A DNA stretch of 64,000 nt from Anaerofustis stercorihominis DSM 17244 (GCF_000154825.1 NZ_DS560019.1:1034501-1098500); one strand, 5' to 3'. Positions 8,614-18,269 are shown, numbered from the stretch's first letter. Numbers and translations: made by a program. Notes: generated by a model from the sequence alone, not told the origin.

Positions 8614-8630
8614 AGTTTGATAATCAAAGT
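8614..8630 (+). promoter_or_regulatory. FabT-like operator upstream of accB
   Basis: AGTTTGATAATCAAAGT contains the perfect palindrome TTTGAT-A-ATCAAA (8616-8628). This fits the FabT operator described in streptococci (TTTGATTATCAAA core). A second, slightly different copy lies at acpP. Position 110-125 bp before the accB start puts it in the promoter region of the long accB-fabZ operon. Confidence 0.65.
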
Positions 8631-8679
8631 AATTTGGTTGTCTGTTTTATAGGAAATTTCAGGTACAGATTTATTAAAC

Positions 8680-8737
8680 AATCAATCAGTACTTTATATA
8701 TAATTGATTAAAGCCGAAAGCTTTGATTAAAGGAGGG
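8680..8737 (+). promoter_or_regulatory. accB leader with repeats around a -10 box and a hairpin before the RBS
   Basis: AATCAAT (8680-8686) and ATTGATT (8703-8709) are inverted around TATAAT (8699-8704), for which no good -35 is visible. TTGATTAAAG occurs twice (8704-8713, 8723-8732). AAAGC (8710-8714) pairs with GCTTT (8720-8724) just before the Shine-Dalgarno AGGAGGG (8731-8737). Regulatory meaning is inference. Confidence 0.4.
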
Positions 8738-8741
8738 TATT

Positions 8742-9203
8742 TTGGATACTAAAATAATAAAACAAGTTATAGATATATTTGAACATTCGGATGTTCATAA
8801 ACTGGAAGTAGAAGATAAAGATATAAAGATAAAACTTGAAAAAGAAAATCATAATATCGTTACATCTATTCCTTTTGATAGTTATAAACAAAGTCCGGCT
8901 GTTGTTCAAAACAATAGTGCGGATTTAGAAAAAAAGGTGAATGTGAAAGAAAAAGAAGACGATAAAGGGAATTGGGTCAAATCTCCTTTGGTCGGTACTT
9001 TTTATTCAAGACCAAACGAAAATGCAAATGAATACGTAAGCGTAGGTGAAAGCATTAAAAAAGGCGATACCATTTGTATTATCGAAGCTATGAAAGTCAT
9101 GAATGAAATAAAGGCACCATCTTCTGGAACAGTTTTAAAGGTTAATAAAACAGACGGAGAAATGGTTCAATTCGACGATAATCTTGTTTTAATAGGTGAG
9201 TAA
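8742..9203 (+). CDS. accB: Biotin carboxyl carrier protein of acetyl-CoA carboxylase
   Basis: 153 residues. The start is TTG at 8742, fixed by AGGAGGG five bases upstream. An N-terminal helical part (1-75) leads into the biotinyl domain (80-153) with the attachment motif EAMKVM, biotin Lys at 118, and the thumb-type entry SPLVGTFYSRPNE expected of AccB. The unmodified protein would be biotinylated by BirA (not in the window) and shuttle carboxylate between AccC and AccAD. It is the first gene of the operon that runs to fabZ; accC starts right after the stop. Confidence 0.95.
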   Translation: MDTKIIKQVIDIFEHSDVHKLEVEDKDIKIKLEKENHNIVTSIPFDSYKQSPAVVQNNSADLEKKVNVKEKEDDKGNWVKSPLVGTFYSRPNENANEYVSVGESIKKGDTICIIEAMKVMNEIKAPSSGTVLKVNKTDGEMVQFDDNLVLIGE

Positions 9204-10574
9204 ATGATTAAGAAAGTTTTGATCGTAAACAGAGGTGAAATTGCAGTAAGGATCATCAGGACATGCAAAGAGATGGGTATTAAAACCGTGGCGGTTTATT
9301 CTACCGCAGATAAAGATTCTCTTCATGTCCAAATAGCGGATGAGGCGGTTTGTATAGGACCTGCAAAAGTTAATGACAGTTACTTGAATATGAGTAATAT
9401 AATCGAAGCTGCGTGTTCCTCAGGTGCCGATGCAGTACATCCCGGTTTTGGCTTTTTAAGTGAAAATCCTAAATTTGCAAGGCTTGTTATAGGGTGCGGG
9501 CTTATCTTTATAGGACCAAATCCCGATGTGATAGAAAAGCTGGGAAATAAAAGCGAAGCAAGAAAAATGATGATCGAAGCCGGAGTGCCTGTCGTACCCG
9601 GTTCCAAAGAAATAATAAAAACCGCCGATGAAGGAATTAAACTTGCCAAGGAAATTTCTTACCCCGTAATTATAAAAGCCAGCAATGGCGGCGGGGGTAG
9701 AGGAATGAGGATAGTAAGGAGCGAAGAAGAGTTTGAAGACAACTTCAATAATGCCGTAAGCGAGGCTAAGGCTTGCTTCGGAGACAGCGATGTATATCTG
9801 GAAAAGTATATTGAAAATCCCAAACATATCGAAATACAGCTTCTCGGTGATAAACACGGAAACGTAATTCATTTGTTTGAAAGAGACTGCTCTTTTCAAA
9901 GAAGAAATCAAAAGCTTATAGAAGAAGCTCCCTGTCATGTTTTAGATGATAATATAAGAAAGTCAATGATAACTGATGCCGTAAAAGCATGCCGTCATGT
10001 GGGCTATGACAGTGTAGGTACGATTGAATTTTTGCTTGATAAAAGCGGTAAGTATTATTTCATGGAAATGAATACGAGAATTCAAGTTGAACATCCTATT
10101 TCCGAAATGATAAGCGGTGTTGATATAGTTAAACATCAAATCAAAGTTGCAGGCGGACAAAAATTATCTCTTAAGCAAGAAGATATAAAATGTAACGGCT
10201 ATGCAATGGAGTGCAGGATAAATGCGGAAGACATGGAAAGAGATTTTGCTCCCTCACCCGGGAAGATAAAATTTTTACATCTTCCGGGAGGCAGAGGTAT
10301 AAGGATAGACAGTGCCGTTTATACGGGATATGAAATACCGCCTTATTACGATTCGATGATACTCAAGCTTATTACATTTGCACCAACCAGGTTGGAGTGT
10401 ATAAAGAAAATGAGAGTAGCTCTTGAAGAGCTGATAATAGACGGAGTAAAAACTAATATAGAATTTCATTATTTGACGCTTCATAATAAAACTTTTATTG
10501 AAGGTAATTATGATACCGGATTTTTTGATAGGTTTATAAAGGAGTTGGAAGAACAAAGTGGAGAACTTATTTAA
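9204..10574 (+). CDS. accC: Biotin carboxylase subunit of acetyl-CoA carboxylase
   Basis: 456 residues, ATP-dependent carboxylation of biotin on AccB. ATP-grasp features are present: the N-terminal KVLIVNRGEIAVRIIRTCK, the glycine-rich loop GGGGRGMRIV, the catalytic region YFMEMNTRIQVEHP and the C-terminal domain with AMECRINAED. Length is normal. GGTGAG lies before the ATG, which directly follows the accB stop. The last 17 bases overlap accD, showing tight coupling. Confidence 0.97.
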   Translation: MIKKVLIVNRGEIAVRIIRTCKEMGIKTVAVYSTADKDSLHVQIADEAVCIGPAKVNDSYLNMSNIIEAACSSGADAVHPGFGFLSENPKFARLVIGCGLIFIGPNPDVIEKLGNKSEARKMMIEAGVPVVPGSKEIIKTADEGIKLAKEISYPVIIKASNGGGGRGMRIVRSEEEFEDNFNNAVSEAKACFGDSDVYLEKYIENPKHIEIQLLGDKHGNVIHLFERDCSFQRRNQKLIEEAPCHVLDDNIRKSMITDAVKACRHVGYDSVGTIEFLLDKSGKYYFMEMNTRIQVEHPISEMISGVDIVKHQIKVAGGQKLSLKQEDIKCNGYAMECRINAEDMERDFAPSPGKIKFLHLPGGRGIRIDSAVYTGYEIPPYYDSMILKLITFAPTRLECIKKMRVALEELIIDGVKTNIEFHYLTLHNKTFIEGNYDTGFFDRFIKELEEQSGELI

Positions 10575-11433
10575 AAAAAGACAGGAAAGACTTGAACTTT
10601 TTAAATCAAGAAGAATAAGGACCAATAAAGATTTAACAAAAAAAGAGGTTCCCGAAAATTTAATAAAAAACTGTGAAGTATGTCATAAAAATGTTCCATA
10701 CGAAGATATGATGAATAATCTCTATGTATGTCCTAACTGTTCTCATCATTTAAAGATAAGTGCAAGAGAAAGGATAAGACAGCTTACTGATAAATCTACA
10801 TTCAGAGAACTTGATAAGAACTTAGAAAGCTCTAATGAAGATGATTTTCCGGGATATACAAAGAAACTCGATAAGAGTAAAAAATCTACGGGACTTCATG
10901 AAGCTGTAGTTACCGGAGTCGGAAGGATAAACGGAGAAAAAATAGCCCTTGCGGTCATGGACAGTAACTTCATGATGGGAAGCATGGGGCAAATCGTGGG
11001 TGAAAAAATCACGAGAATAACCGAGTATGCGACTAGAAGGAGACTTCCTCTCCTTATCAGCTGTACCAGCGGAGGAGCAAGGATGCAGGAGGGTATAATG
11101 TCTTTAATGCAGATGGCTAAGACGAGTGCCGCACTTAAAAAGTTCAGTGACGAAGGCGGATTTTATATTTCTCTTCTCACTCATCCGACGACGGGAGGAG
11201 TAAGCGCATCATTTGCTATGCTCGGAGATATCATAATTTCAGAGCCAAATGCTCTTGTAGGTTTTGCAGGAAAAAGAGTTATAGAGAATACTATTAATGA
11301 GACGCTTCCTAAGGAATTTCAAAGAGCGGAATTTCTATTAGAAAAAGGTTTTATAGACATGGTTGTAGACAGAACCGAAATGAAAAAGACTATATATGAA
11401 CTTATAATGCTTCATAAAGGAGTAAGTTTATGA
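10558..11433 (+). CDS. accD: Acetyl-CoA carboxylase carboxyltransferase beta subunit
   Basis: 291 residues, transfers the carboxyl group from biotin to acetyl-CoA together with AccA. The zinc ribbon is complete: Cys39, Cys42, Cys58 and Cys61. The crotonase-fold core includes LISCTSGGARMQEG and the oxyanion region TTGGVSASFAMLGD. The GTG start at 10558 overlaps accC by 17 bp; GGAG 14 bases upstream is a rather distant ribosome-binding site, consistent with translational coupling. Ends in TGA inside the accA start (ATGA). Confidence 0.96.
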   Translation: MENLFKKRQERLELFKSRRIRTNKDLTKKEVPENLIKNCEVCHKNVPYEDMMNNLYVCPNCSHHLKISARERIRQLTDKSTFRELDKNLESSNEDDFPGYTKKLDKSKKSTGLHEAVVTGVGRINGEKIALAVMDSNFMMGSMGQIVGEKITRITEYATRRRLPLLISCTSGGARMQEGIMSLMQMAKTSAALKKFSDEGGFYISLLTHPTTGGVSASFAMLGDIIISEPNALVGFAGKRVIENTINETLPKEFQRAEFLLEKGFIDMVVDRTEMKKTIYELIMLHKGVSL

Positions 11434-12353
11434 AAATAAAAGAATGTGAAATAAAAATCAGGACTTTGGAAGCGGAAAAAGCTGGTTTGAATATTGACGA
11501 AAGTCAAAGATATGATGAAATAAACAAGGAAATCATGGAGCTTAAAAAAGAGGCTTATTCAAATCTGGAACCATGGGACAGGGTATATCTTGCAAGGCAT
11601 CAGGACAGACCCAAGGCTTCGGATTATATCTCTTTGCTGATAGATGATTTTTACGAACTTCACGGAGACAGGTGTTACGGTGATGACAATGCTTTGATCG
11701 GAGGGATAGGAACTTTTAAGGGTATTCCCGTCACTGTACTTGCTCAGGCAAAGGGTAAAACTTTGGAAGAAAATCTAAAGAGAAACTTTGGGATGATGAA
11801 CCCCGAAGGGTACAGAAAAGCCCTAAGACTTGCAAAAGAAGCTGAAAAGTTTCACAGACCGATAATAAATATAGTAGATACCGCGGGGGCTTATCCGGGA
11901 AAAGGCGCTGAAGAAAGAGGACAGGCAGAAGCTATTGCCAAATGTCTATACGAATTTTCAAACCTTAAGACACCTGTCATAAGCGTTGTTATTTCGGAAG
12001 GCGGAAGCGGAGGCGCTCTTGCACTGAGCGTTGCCGATAGGATAGTGATGCTTGAAAATGCAATATATTCTGTCCTTTCTCCCGAAGGTTTTGCGAGCAT
12101 ACTATGGAAAGATGAGAGCAGAGCCGAAGAGGCGAGCAAGTATATGAGACTCACCTCTTATGATCTATATGAAAAAGGTATCATTGACCATATAATAAAA
12201 GAGCCTGCCGGAGGTGCTCAAAACGGTCTTGAATATGTGGTAGCACAAATTGCGGTTTATATAGAAACCGAACTTAAGGAGCTTATTCAAAAAAAGGATA
12301 GACTGCTTATTAGAGAAAGATTTTTAAAATATCGTAAAATAGGAATGATTTAA
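11430..12353 (+). CDS. accA: Acetyl-CoA carboxylase carboxyltransferase alpha subunit
   Basis: 307 residues, partner of AccD. An N-terminal helical part (1-45) precedes the carboxyltransferase fold. Diagnostic stretches are DRPKASDYISLLIDDFYELHGD (given as the DRPKASDY start), NFGMMNPEGYRKALRLAKE, IVDTAGAYPGKGAEERGQ and SEGGSGGALALSVADR. Overlaps accD by 4 bp. Followed 1 bp later by fabH. Length normal. Confidence 0.97.
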   Translation: MKIKECEIKIRTLEAEKAGLNIDESQRYDEINKEIMELKKEAYSNLEPWDRVYLARHQDRPKASDYISLLIDDFYELHGDRCYGDDNALIGGIGTFKGIPVTVLAQAKGKTLEENLKRNFGMMNPEGYRKALRLAKEAEKFHRPIINIVDTAGAYPGKGAEERGQAEAIAKCLYEFSNLKTPVISVVISEGGSGGALALSVADRIVMLENAIYSVLSPEGFASILWKDESRAEEASKYMRLTSYDLYEKGIIDHIIKEPAGGAQNGLEYVVAQIAVYIETELKELIQKKDRLLIRERFLKYRKIGMI

Positions 12354-12354
12354 A

Positions 12355-13323
12355 ATGAACAATAGAAAAATTCTGGGATATGGGTATTATATTCCAAAGA
12401 ATATGATTACCAACCATGATTTGGAAAAAATAGTCGATACAAGCGATGATTGGATAAAAAGCAGGTCGGGTATCGAAACGAGATACATAAGCAGTGATGA
12501 AAATACAAGCGATATATCATATAATGCTGCTATAAAAGCAATAGATGACGCAGGTATCAAAAATGAAGATATCGACCTAGTCATTTGTTCAACCTGTACT
12601 CCCGACAATCTGACCCCGTCTACTGCTTGCTTGATACAAGAAAAGCTGGGACTTAACGATAAACACGTTATGGCTTTCGATATAAGTGCTGCATGCAGCG
12701 GCTTTTTATATGCAATGCAGGTTGCGAGTATGATGCTCATGGAGTATAAATGTGCTCTTATAATCGGTGCTGAAACACTTAGTAAAGTAATAGACTGGAG
12801 CGACAGGAATACTTGTGTACTCTTCGGAGACGGTGCGGGTGCAGTAATCATGAAAAGAGAAAACATTAACAAAAACATGTTTTTCTATGCAAACAGCGAA
12901 GGGGACAATGAAGGTAAACTTAGGATAAAGGGACCAAGCTTAAAAGAGCCTTTAAAGAATGAACTAAGAGAAATAGGCCATATCGAAATGGCGGGAAACG
13001 ATGTTTTTCGTTTTGCCGTAAGAGCAATGAGTGAAGCTTTAATCAAAGTTCTTGAGAAGGCTGATAAGACAATAGACGATATTGACTTATTTATTCCTCA
13101 TCAGGCTAATTACAGGATCATAAAACATGTTATCAGAAAACTTAAAATAGACGAAAGCAAATTATATATAAATCTAAATAATTACGGAAATACTTCGGCT
13201 GCAAGTGTTGCTATCGCTTTAGCTGAAGCAAAGGAAAAAGGACTAATAAAAGAAGGAGCAAAAATTGTTTTAATAGGATTTGGAGCAGGGTTTACTTATG
13301 CTTCGGGTTATATTGAAATATAG
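12355..13323 (+). CDS. fabH: Beta-ketoacyl-ACP synthase III
   Basis: 322 residues, starts chains by condensing an acyl-CoA primer with malonyl-ACP. The catalytic triad is visible: Cys114 in SAACSGFLYA, His249 in PHQANYRI, Asn279 in NNYGNTSAAS. Primer preference (acetyl or branched) cannot be read from the sequence. Its last bases contain no clear ribosome-binding site for fabK. Confidence 0.96.
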   Translation: MNNRKILGYGYYIPKNMITNHDLEKIVDTSDDWIKSRSGIETRYISSDENTSDISYNAAIKAIDDAGIKNEDIDLVICSTCTPDNLTPSTACLIQEKLGLNDKHVMAFDISAACSGFLYAMQVASMMLMEYKCALIIGAETLSKVIDWSDRNTCVLFGDGAGAVIMKRENINKNMFFYANSEGDNEGKLRIKGPSLKEPLKNELREIGHIEMAGNDVFRFAVRAMSEALIKVLEKADKTIDDIDLFIPHQANYRIIKHVIRKLKIDESKLYINLNNYGNTSAASVAIALAEAKEKGLIKEGAKIVLIGFGAGFTYASGYIEI

Positions 13324-13339
13324 TAGAAAAGTTATGGTA

Positions 13340-14284
13340 ATGTTAAATAAAATGCTAGGTATAAAATATCCGATTATTCAAGGTGCTATGGCAAATATTG
13401 CTACAGCAGAATTTGCGGCATGCGTAAGTAATGCGGGAGGACTTGGAATTATCGGAACAGGTGCTATGACATGTGTTCAGGCAAAAGAAGAAATCAAAAA
13501 ATGCAAAAGCTTGACCTATAAGCCGTTCGGAGTCAACGTAATGATGATGAACCCCGAAACCGAAGAAATAATGAATATGTTATGTGAGGAAAAGGTTTCC
13601 GTAGTAACTACGGGAGCAGGAAATCCCGGTAAATATGTTGAAGCTCTTAAAAAATCAGGGGCTAAAGTTTTTCCCATTTCTCCGAGCGTAGCACTTGCAA
13701 AAAGGCTTGCAAGAGCGGGTGTCGATGCTATAATCGTTGAAGGCGGAGAGTCCGGAGGACACGTAGGCGAACAGACCACTATGGCTCTCGTTCCACAAAT
13801 CGTAGATGCGGTCGATGTTCCGGTTATAGCCGCAGGAGGAATTGCCGACGGAAGAGGTTTCAATGCAGCACTTTCTCTCGGTGCTATAGGTGTTCAAGTG
13901 GGGACTTGTCTGTTGGTGTCTGAGGAATGTCCGATACATGAAAATTATAAGGCTGCAGTTTTAAAAGCAAAGGATACAGATACTATCGTTACGGGAAAAA
14001 GCTTAAATGCTCCCGTAAGGGTACTTAAAAACAAAATGAGCAAGGAGTACATAAAGCTCGAAACTTCTCTTGCAAACAGAGAAGAACTTGAAAAACTTAC
14101 CCTTGGTGGTCTTAGAAAAGCTGTTTTTGAAGGCGATATGGTTACGGGTTCCGTAATGATGGGACAGATTGCCGGAATGTGTAAAGAGATTATGCCTATG
14201 AAGGATATACTTAAAAATATAATGGACTCTTCAAAGAGAGAACTTGAAATATTAATTGAAAAACATAAGGAGTTAGAATGTTAA
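13340..14284 (+). CDS. fabK: Enoyl-ACP reductase II (FMN-dependent)
   Basis: 314 residues from ATG 13340; ATG 13334 in the same frame is equally possible because only a weak GAAAAG is seen. It reduces enoyl-ACP with NAD(P)H and FMN. The TIM-barrel family motifs are IKYPIIQGAMANIA, SGGHVGEQTTMALVPQ (catalytic-site His) and AAGGIADGRGFNAALSLGA, as in streptococcal FabK. No fabI or fabL is seen, so this is probably the only enoyl reductase of the locus. Its end overlaps the next, related gene by 7 bp. Confidence 0.92.
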   Translation: MLNKMLGIKYPIIQGAMANIATAEFAACVSNAGGLGIIGTGAMTCVQAKEEIKKCKSLTYKPFGVNVMMMNPETEEIMNMLCEEKVSVVTTGAGNPGKYVEALKKSGAKVFPISPSVALAKRLARAGVDAIIVEGGESGGHVGEQTTMALVPQIVDAVDVPVIAAGGIADGRGFNAALSLGAIGVQVGTCLLVSEECPIHENYKAAVLKAKDTDTIVTGKSLNAPVRVLKNKMSKEYIKLETSLANREELEKLTLGGLRKAVFEGDMVTGSVMMGQIAGMCKEIMPMKDILKNIMDSSKRELEILIEKHKELEC

Positions 14285-15366
14285 AAGAAGTAAGAATTAA
14301 AGATAAAGTACTCAGCGTTCCTATCATTCAAGGCGGAATGGGCGTTGGCGTATCTTTATCTTCACTTGCAGGAAGTGTTATGAAAGAAGGAGCGATGGGG
14401 GTTATAAGTGCCGCTCATCCCGGATACAGAAAGCCTGACTTTAACAAAAATTCTCTAAAATGCAATATAGAAGCAATAATTGAAGAAGCAAAAAAAGCAA
14501 GAGAAATAAGCGGAGGCAACGGGCTTTTAGGAGTAAATATCATGGTAGCCAGCAAGGGCTACGCAGAATATGTAAAAGCTGCCGTTAAAGCTAAGGTCGA
14601 CGCTATTATATCGGGTGCCGGTCTTCCCCTTGATTTACCGAAGCTTGTGGAAGATAAGAGTATTTTGCTTGCACCTATAGTATCAAGCGGCAGAGCCATT
14701 AGACTGATACTTAAAAGGTGGAGCAAAAGGCATAGCGTAATCCCCGATTTTGTTGTTATCGAAGGGAGCGAAGCCGGCGGACATCTTGGATTTAAAAAGG
14801 AAGATTTGGAGAATGGTACATGCGAAAGTCTAGATAAGATTTTTGAAGATGTTAAAAATGAACTTGCACCTTTTGAAGAAGAGTACAACAAAAATGTCCC
14901 TGTCTTTGTTGCGGGAGGTATTTATACCGGAAGCGATATCGCTCACTTTATAAAAAAGGGTGCCGACGGAGTACAAATGGGTACGAGATTTATTGCTACG
15001 AAAGAATGTGATGCTTCACAGGAATTCAAAGATATGGTTATAAATGCAAAAAAAGAAGATATATCTATCGTTAAAAGCCCTACGGGTTTTCCGGGTAGAG
15101 GAATTATGAATTCTTTTATGCAGAAGGTTGAAAACAGAGGAAATATTTGTATGTCTTCTTGTTATAACTGTTTATCCCTTTGTGATCCAAGCGATACTCC
15201 TTACTGCATTTCTCAGGCTCTTATTCAGTCTGTAAAAGGAAATGTGGATAACGGACTTATATTTGTAGGCAGCAATGCTTCAAGAGTGGATAAGATGACA
15301 ACAGTACATGAACTCATTAAGGAATTGGTCGACGGTGCCAACGAAGAATTGAAGGAGAATGAATAG
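14278..15366 (+). CDS. FabX-like flavin dehydrogenase/isomerase (nitronate monooxygenase family)
   Basis: 362 residues, FMN TIM barrel related to but clearly distinct from the FabK before it. Motifs: VPIIQGGMGVGVSLSSLAG, ISGAGLPLDLP, EGSEAGGHLGF (His169 at the family catalytic position) and GADGVQMGTRFIATKECD. A C-terminal extension absent from FabK carries Cys291, 295, 298, 302 and 310, then FVGSNASRVDKMTTVHEL. Length, Cys cluster and this last stretch fit Helicobacter pylori FabX, a [4Fe-4S] flavoenzyme that makes cis-3-decenoyl-ACP for unsaturated fatty acids. Its place between fabK and fabD, and the lack of fabA/fabM/fabN, support that role. Function here is inferred; a second enoyl reductase is the alternative. 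Confidence 0.75.
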   Translation: MLKEVRIKDKVLSVPIIQGGMGVGVSLSSLAGSVMKEGAMGVISAAHPGYRKPDFNKNSLKCNIEAIIEEAKKAREISGGNGLLGVNIMVASKGYAEYVKAAVKAKVDAIISGAGLPLDLPKLVEDKSILLAPIVSSGRAIRLILKRWSKRHSVIPDFVVIEGSEAGGHLGFKKEDLENGTCESLDKIFEDVKNELAPFEEEYNKNVPVFVAGGIYTGSDIAHFIKKGADGVQMGTRFIATKECDASQEFKDMVINAKKEDISIVKSPTGFPGRGIMNSFMQKVENRGNICMSSCYNCLSLCDPSDTPYCISQALIQSVKGNVDNGLIFVGSNASRVDKMTTVHELIKELVDGANEELKENE

Positions 15367-16284
15367 ATGAAAATAGGATTTTTATTTGCCGGTCAGGGAA
15401 CTCAATCTGTAGGCATGGGAAAAGAATTATATGATACATATTCCGAAGCAAAAGAAGTTTTTGATAGTGTTAAACTTGATTATGACGTAAAAGAACTTTG
15501 TTTTAACGGACCTAAAGAGACTCTTGACGATACTGCGTATTCTCAAAGTGCTATACTTACCACGTCTATGGCTATAGCAAATGTAGTTAAATCTAAGGGA
15601 ATTGATCCGGATTATGTATGCGGACTCTCCCTAGGAGAATATTCAGCTCTTTGTTATGCGGGAGCTTTTAGCGTAAATGAAGCCGCGAATATCGTTAGAA
15701 AGCGTGGACAGATAATGGCAAACGCTCTTCCTAAAGGAACCTCTAAAATGGTAGCGGTAATGAACTTCGATAAAGATATAATCAAGGAAACCTGCGAGGA
15801 AGTAAAGTCTGAAGGTGTATGCGAAATAGCAAATTATAATTCTCCCGCACAGATAGTCATAACAGGGGAAGTTAAAGCTGTGGATAAAGCCTGTGAAATC
15901 CTTAAAGAAAAAGGAGCCAGAAGGCTCATTCCTTTAAACGTAAGCGGAGCTTTTCATTCTTCTCTTTTGGAAGAAGCTTCAATGGAACTTAATGAAGTTT
16001 TGGGTAAATATGAAATAAATAAGCCTAGTATACCCGTTTTATATAATGTAACGGGAGGAGAGTACGATGGAGATATAAAAGAAATTTTAACAAAACAAAT
16101 CAAATCCAGCGTATACTTTATGCAAATGGTTGAATACATGATAGATAAAGATGTTGAAGCTTTTGTTGAAATAGGTCCGGGTAAGGTGCTTAAAGGATTT
16201 GTAAGGAAAATAAACAAAAATATCCCTGTATACAGTGTAGAGGATAATAAATCACTTGAAGAAATGATAGGAGCGTTGAAATAA
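15367..16284 (+). CDS. fabD: Malonyl-CoA:ACP transacylase
   Basis: 305 residues, moves malonyl from CoA to Acp[20 protein letters not shown] opens the protein and the nucleophile Ser88 is in [10 protein letters not shown]; the partner His is in [10 protein letters not shown]. Start 15367 follows AAGGAG by 10 bases and the preceding stop by none. Its stop codon shares one base with the fabG ATG. Confidence 0.96.
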   Translation: MKIGFLFAGQGTQSVGMGKELYDTYSEAKEVFDSVKLDYDVKELCFNGPKETLDDTAYSQSAILTTSMAIANVVKSKGIDPDYVCGLSLGEYSALCYAGAFSVNEAANIVRKRGQIMANALPKGTSKMVAVMNFDKDIIKETCEEVKSEGVCEIANYNSPAQIVITGEVKAVDKACEILKEKGARRLIPLNVSGAFHSSLLEEASMELNEVLGKYEINKPSIPVLYNVTGGEYDGDIKEILTKQIKSSVYFMQMVEYMIDKDVEAFVEIGPGKVLKGFVRKINKNIPVYSVEDNKSLEEMIGALK

Positions 16285-17021
16285 TGGATAGTAAAACTGC
16301 TGTTGTAACGGGAGCGGGCAGGGGTATCGGAAGAGCCATTGCCATAGCTCTTGCCAAAGACGGATATAATGTAGTAATCAATTATAACGGAAGCAAAGAA
16401 AAAGCAGAGAAAGTTGCTTTGGAATGCAGAGAGCATGGTGTTAGTGCAATTACCGTAAAAGCAAATGTATCTGACTTTAGTGAAAGCGAAGAGCTTATAA
16501 AGAAAGCGATAGAAGAATTTGGAAGTATAGATGTGCTTGTCAATAATTCCGGTATTACAAGGGACAACTTGCTTCTCAGAATGAAAGAGAAAGATTTTGA
16601 CAGTGTAATAGATGTAAATTTAAAGGGAACATTTAATACCATAAAACATGCAACCAGACAAATGATGAAACAAAAAAGCGGTTCTATAATCAATATGTCA
16701 AGCGTAGTAGGTATTTCCGGAAATGCGGGACAGGCAAATTATTCCGCAAGTAAAGCTGGTGTGATAGGTCTTACAAAGTCTGTTGCGAGAGAACTTGCTT
16801 CAAGAGGGATAAGAGTGAATGCAATAGCTCCCGGATTTATCGAAAGCGATATGACTGATGAATTGAATGATAAAGCAAAAGATGAAATATTAAAGGGTAT
16901 TCCGCTCAAGTCTATAGGAAAAGGCGAAGATGTTGCTAATTTGGCGGTGTTCTTATCCGGAGATAAAAGCAGGTATATAACCGGTCAGGTTATAAATGTA
17001 GACGGCGGAATGGTAATGTAG
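16284..17021 (+). CDS. fabG: 3-oxoacyl-ACP reductase
   Basis: 245-residue short-chain dehydrogenase that reduces 3-ketoacyl-ACP. The cofactor loop is [12 protein letters not shown] (residues 9-20), NNSG lies at 87-90, and the catalytic Ser140, Tyr153 and Lys157 (NYSASKAG) are present. Starts inside the fabD stop (TAATG). Length is exactly typical. Confidence 0.97.
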   Translation: MDSKTAVVTGAGRGIGRAIAIALAKDGYNVVINYNGSKEKAEKVALECREHGVSAITVKANVSDFSESEELIKKAIEEFGSIDVLVNNSGITRDNLLLRMKEKDFDSVIDVNLKGTFNTIKHATRQMMKQKSGSIINMSSVVGISGNAGQANYSASKAGVIGLTKSVARELASRGIRVNAIAPGFIESDMTDELNDKAKDEILKGIPLKSIGKGEDVANLAVFLSGDKSRYITGQVINVDGGMVM

Positions 17022-17029
17022 GAGGCATG

Positions 17030-18268
17030 ATGAAAAGAAGAGTAGTGATTAGTGGACTTGGAGCTGTTTCTCCAATCGGTAATGATGTTGATACGATGTG
17101 GGACTCTATAAAAGAGGGAAAATGCGGTATCGATGAAATTACTCATTTTGATACGAGTGAATACAGAGTTAAACTTGCTGCGGAAGTCAAAGACTTGGAT
17201 ATGGAAAAATATCTGAAGAAAAGAGAAATTAAATTTAACGACAGATTTACCACATTTGCCCGTATTGCTGCAATGCAGGCAATGAATGACAGTAATATAG
17301 ACCTTAAAAATGTAGATAAAAATCGTTTCGGAGTTATAATAGCCAGCGGTATCGGCGGTATCGAAACCATAGAAAATGCACAGATGAATATGGAAAAGAG
17401 AGGTCCAAGTAAGGTTTCTCCTTATTTTATTCCTATGTGTCTTATTAATCTTGCGGCAGGAAACGTTGCTATCGACTTCGGTCTTAAAGGGCATTGTTCT
17501 TCGACCGTTACGGCATGTGCCGCAGCCAGCAATGCGATAGGCGAAGCTTTTCATAAGATAAGAGACGGATATGAAGATTTGATGCTTGCCGGAGGAAGCG
17601 AAGCTTCCATAACTCCTCTTGCAATGGCGGGATTTATGTCAATGAGAGCACTTCATGAAGGCGATGATAAAAACAGAGCAAGCATACCTTTCGACAAAGA
17701 CAGAAGCGGTTTTGTAATGGGGGAAGGTGCGGGAGTACTTTTATTGGAAGAATACGAACATGCGAAAAAAAGAGGAGCTAAAATCTATGCGGAAATCGTA
17801 GGCTACGGTGCCACATGTGACGCACATCATGTAACTGCTCCTATTGATGACGGAAGCGGCGGAGCAAGAGCAATGGCAAGTGCCATTGAGGATGCAAGCA
17901 TTAACGCTTCCGATGTAGATTACATAAACGCCCATGGAACGAGTACACCTTTGAATGATAAAACCGAAACCATGGCGGTCAAATCCGCATTTGGAAATCA
18001 TGCTAAAGAACTTAAGATATCTTCTACAAAGTCCAACACAGGTCACCTTCTTGGTGCTTCAGGAGCAATCGAAGCTATAATTTCTATAAAAGCCATAGAA
18101 AATAGCTTTATTCCTCCTACGATAAATTATAAAAACCAAGATGAAGACTGTGATTTGAATGTTGTTCCGAACAAGGGGCTAAACGAAGAAGTAAATTATG
18201 CAATGAGTAACTCTTTAGGGTTCGGCGGACATAATGCTTCATTAATATTTAAGAAGGCGGACAAATAA
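17030..18268 (+). CDS. fabF: Beta-ketoacyl-ACP synthase II
   Basis: 412 residues, elongating condensing enzyme. Catalytic Cys163 is in TVTACAAASNAIGEA; the two histidines are in NAHGTSTPLND and KSNTGHLLGASG. The second of two adjacent ATGs (17030) is preferred because GGAGG ends 4 bases before it; the first (17027) is only one base away. Without a fabB this FabF probably also elongates unsaturated intermediates. Confidence 0.96.
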   Translation: MKRRVVISGLGAVSPIGNDVDTMWDSIKEGKCGIDEITHFDTSEYRVKLAAEVKDLDMEKYLKKREIKFNDRFTTFARIAAMQAMNDSNIDLKNVDKNRFGVIIASGIGGIETIENAQMNMEKRGPSKVSPYFIPMCLINLAAGNVAIDFGLKGHCSSTVTACAAASNAIGEAFHKIRDGYEDLMLAGGSEASITPLAMAGFMSMRALHEGDDKNRASIPFDKDRSGFVMGEGAGVLLLEEYEHAKKRGAKIYAEIVGYGATCDAHHVTAPIDDGSGGARAMASAIEDASINASDVDYINAHGTSTPLNDKTETMAVKSAFGNHAKELKISSTKSNTGHLLGASGAIEAIISIKAIENSFIPPTINYKNQDEDCDLNVVPNKGLNEEVNYAMSNSLGFGGHNASLIFKKADK

Positions 18269-18269
18269 A

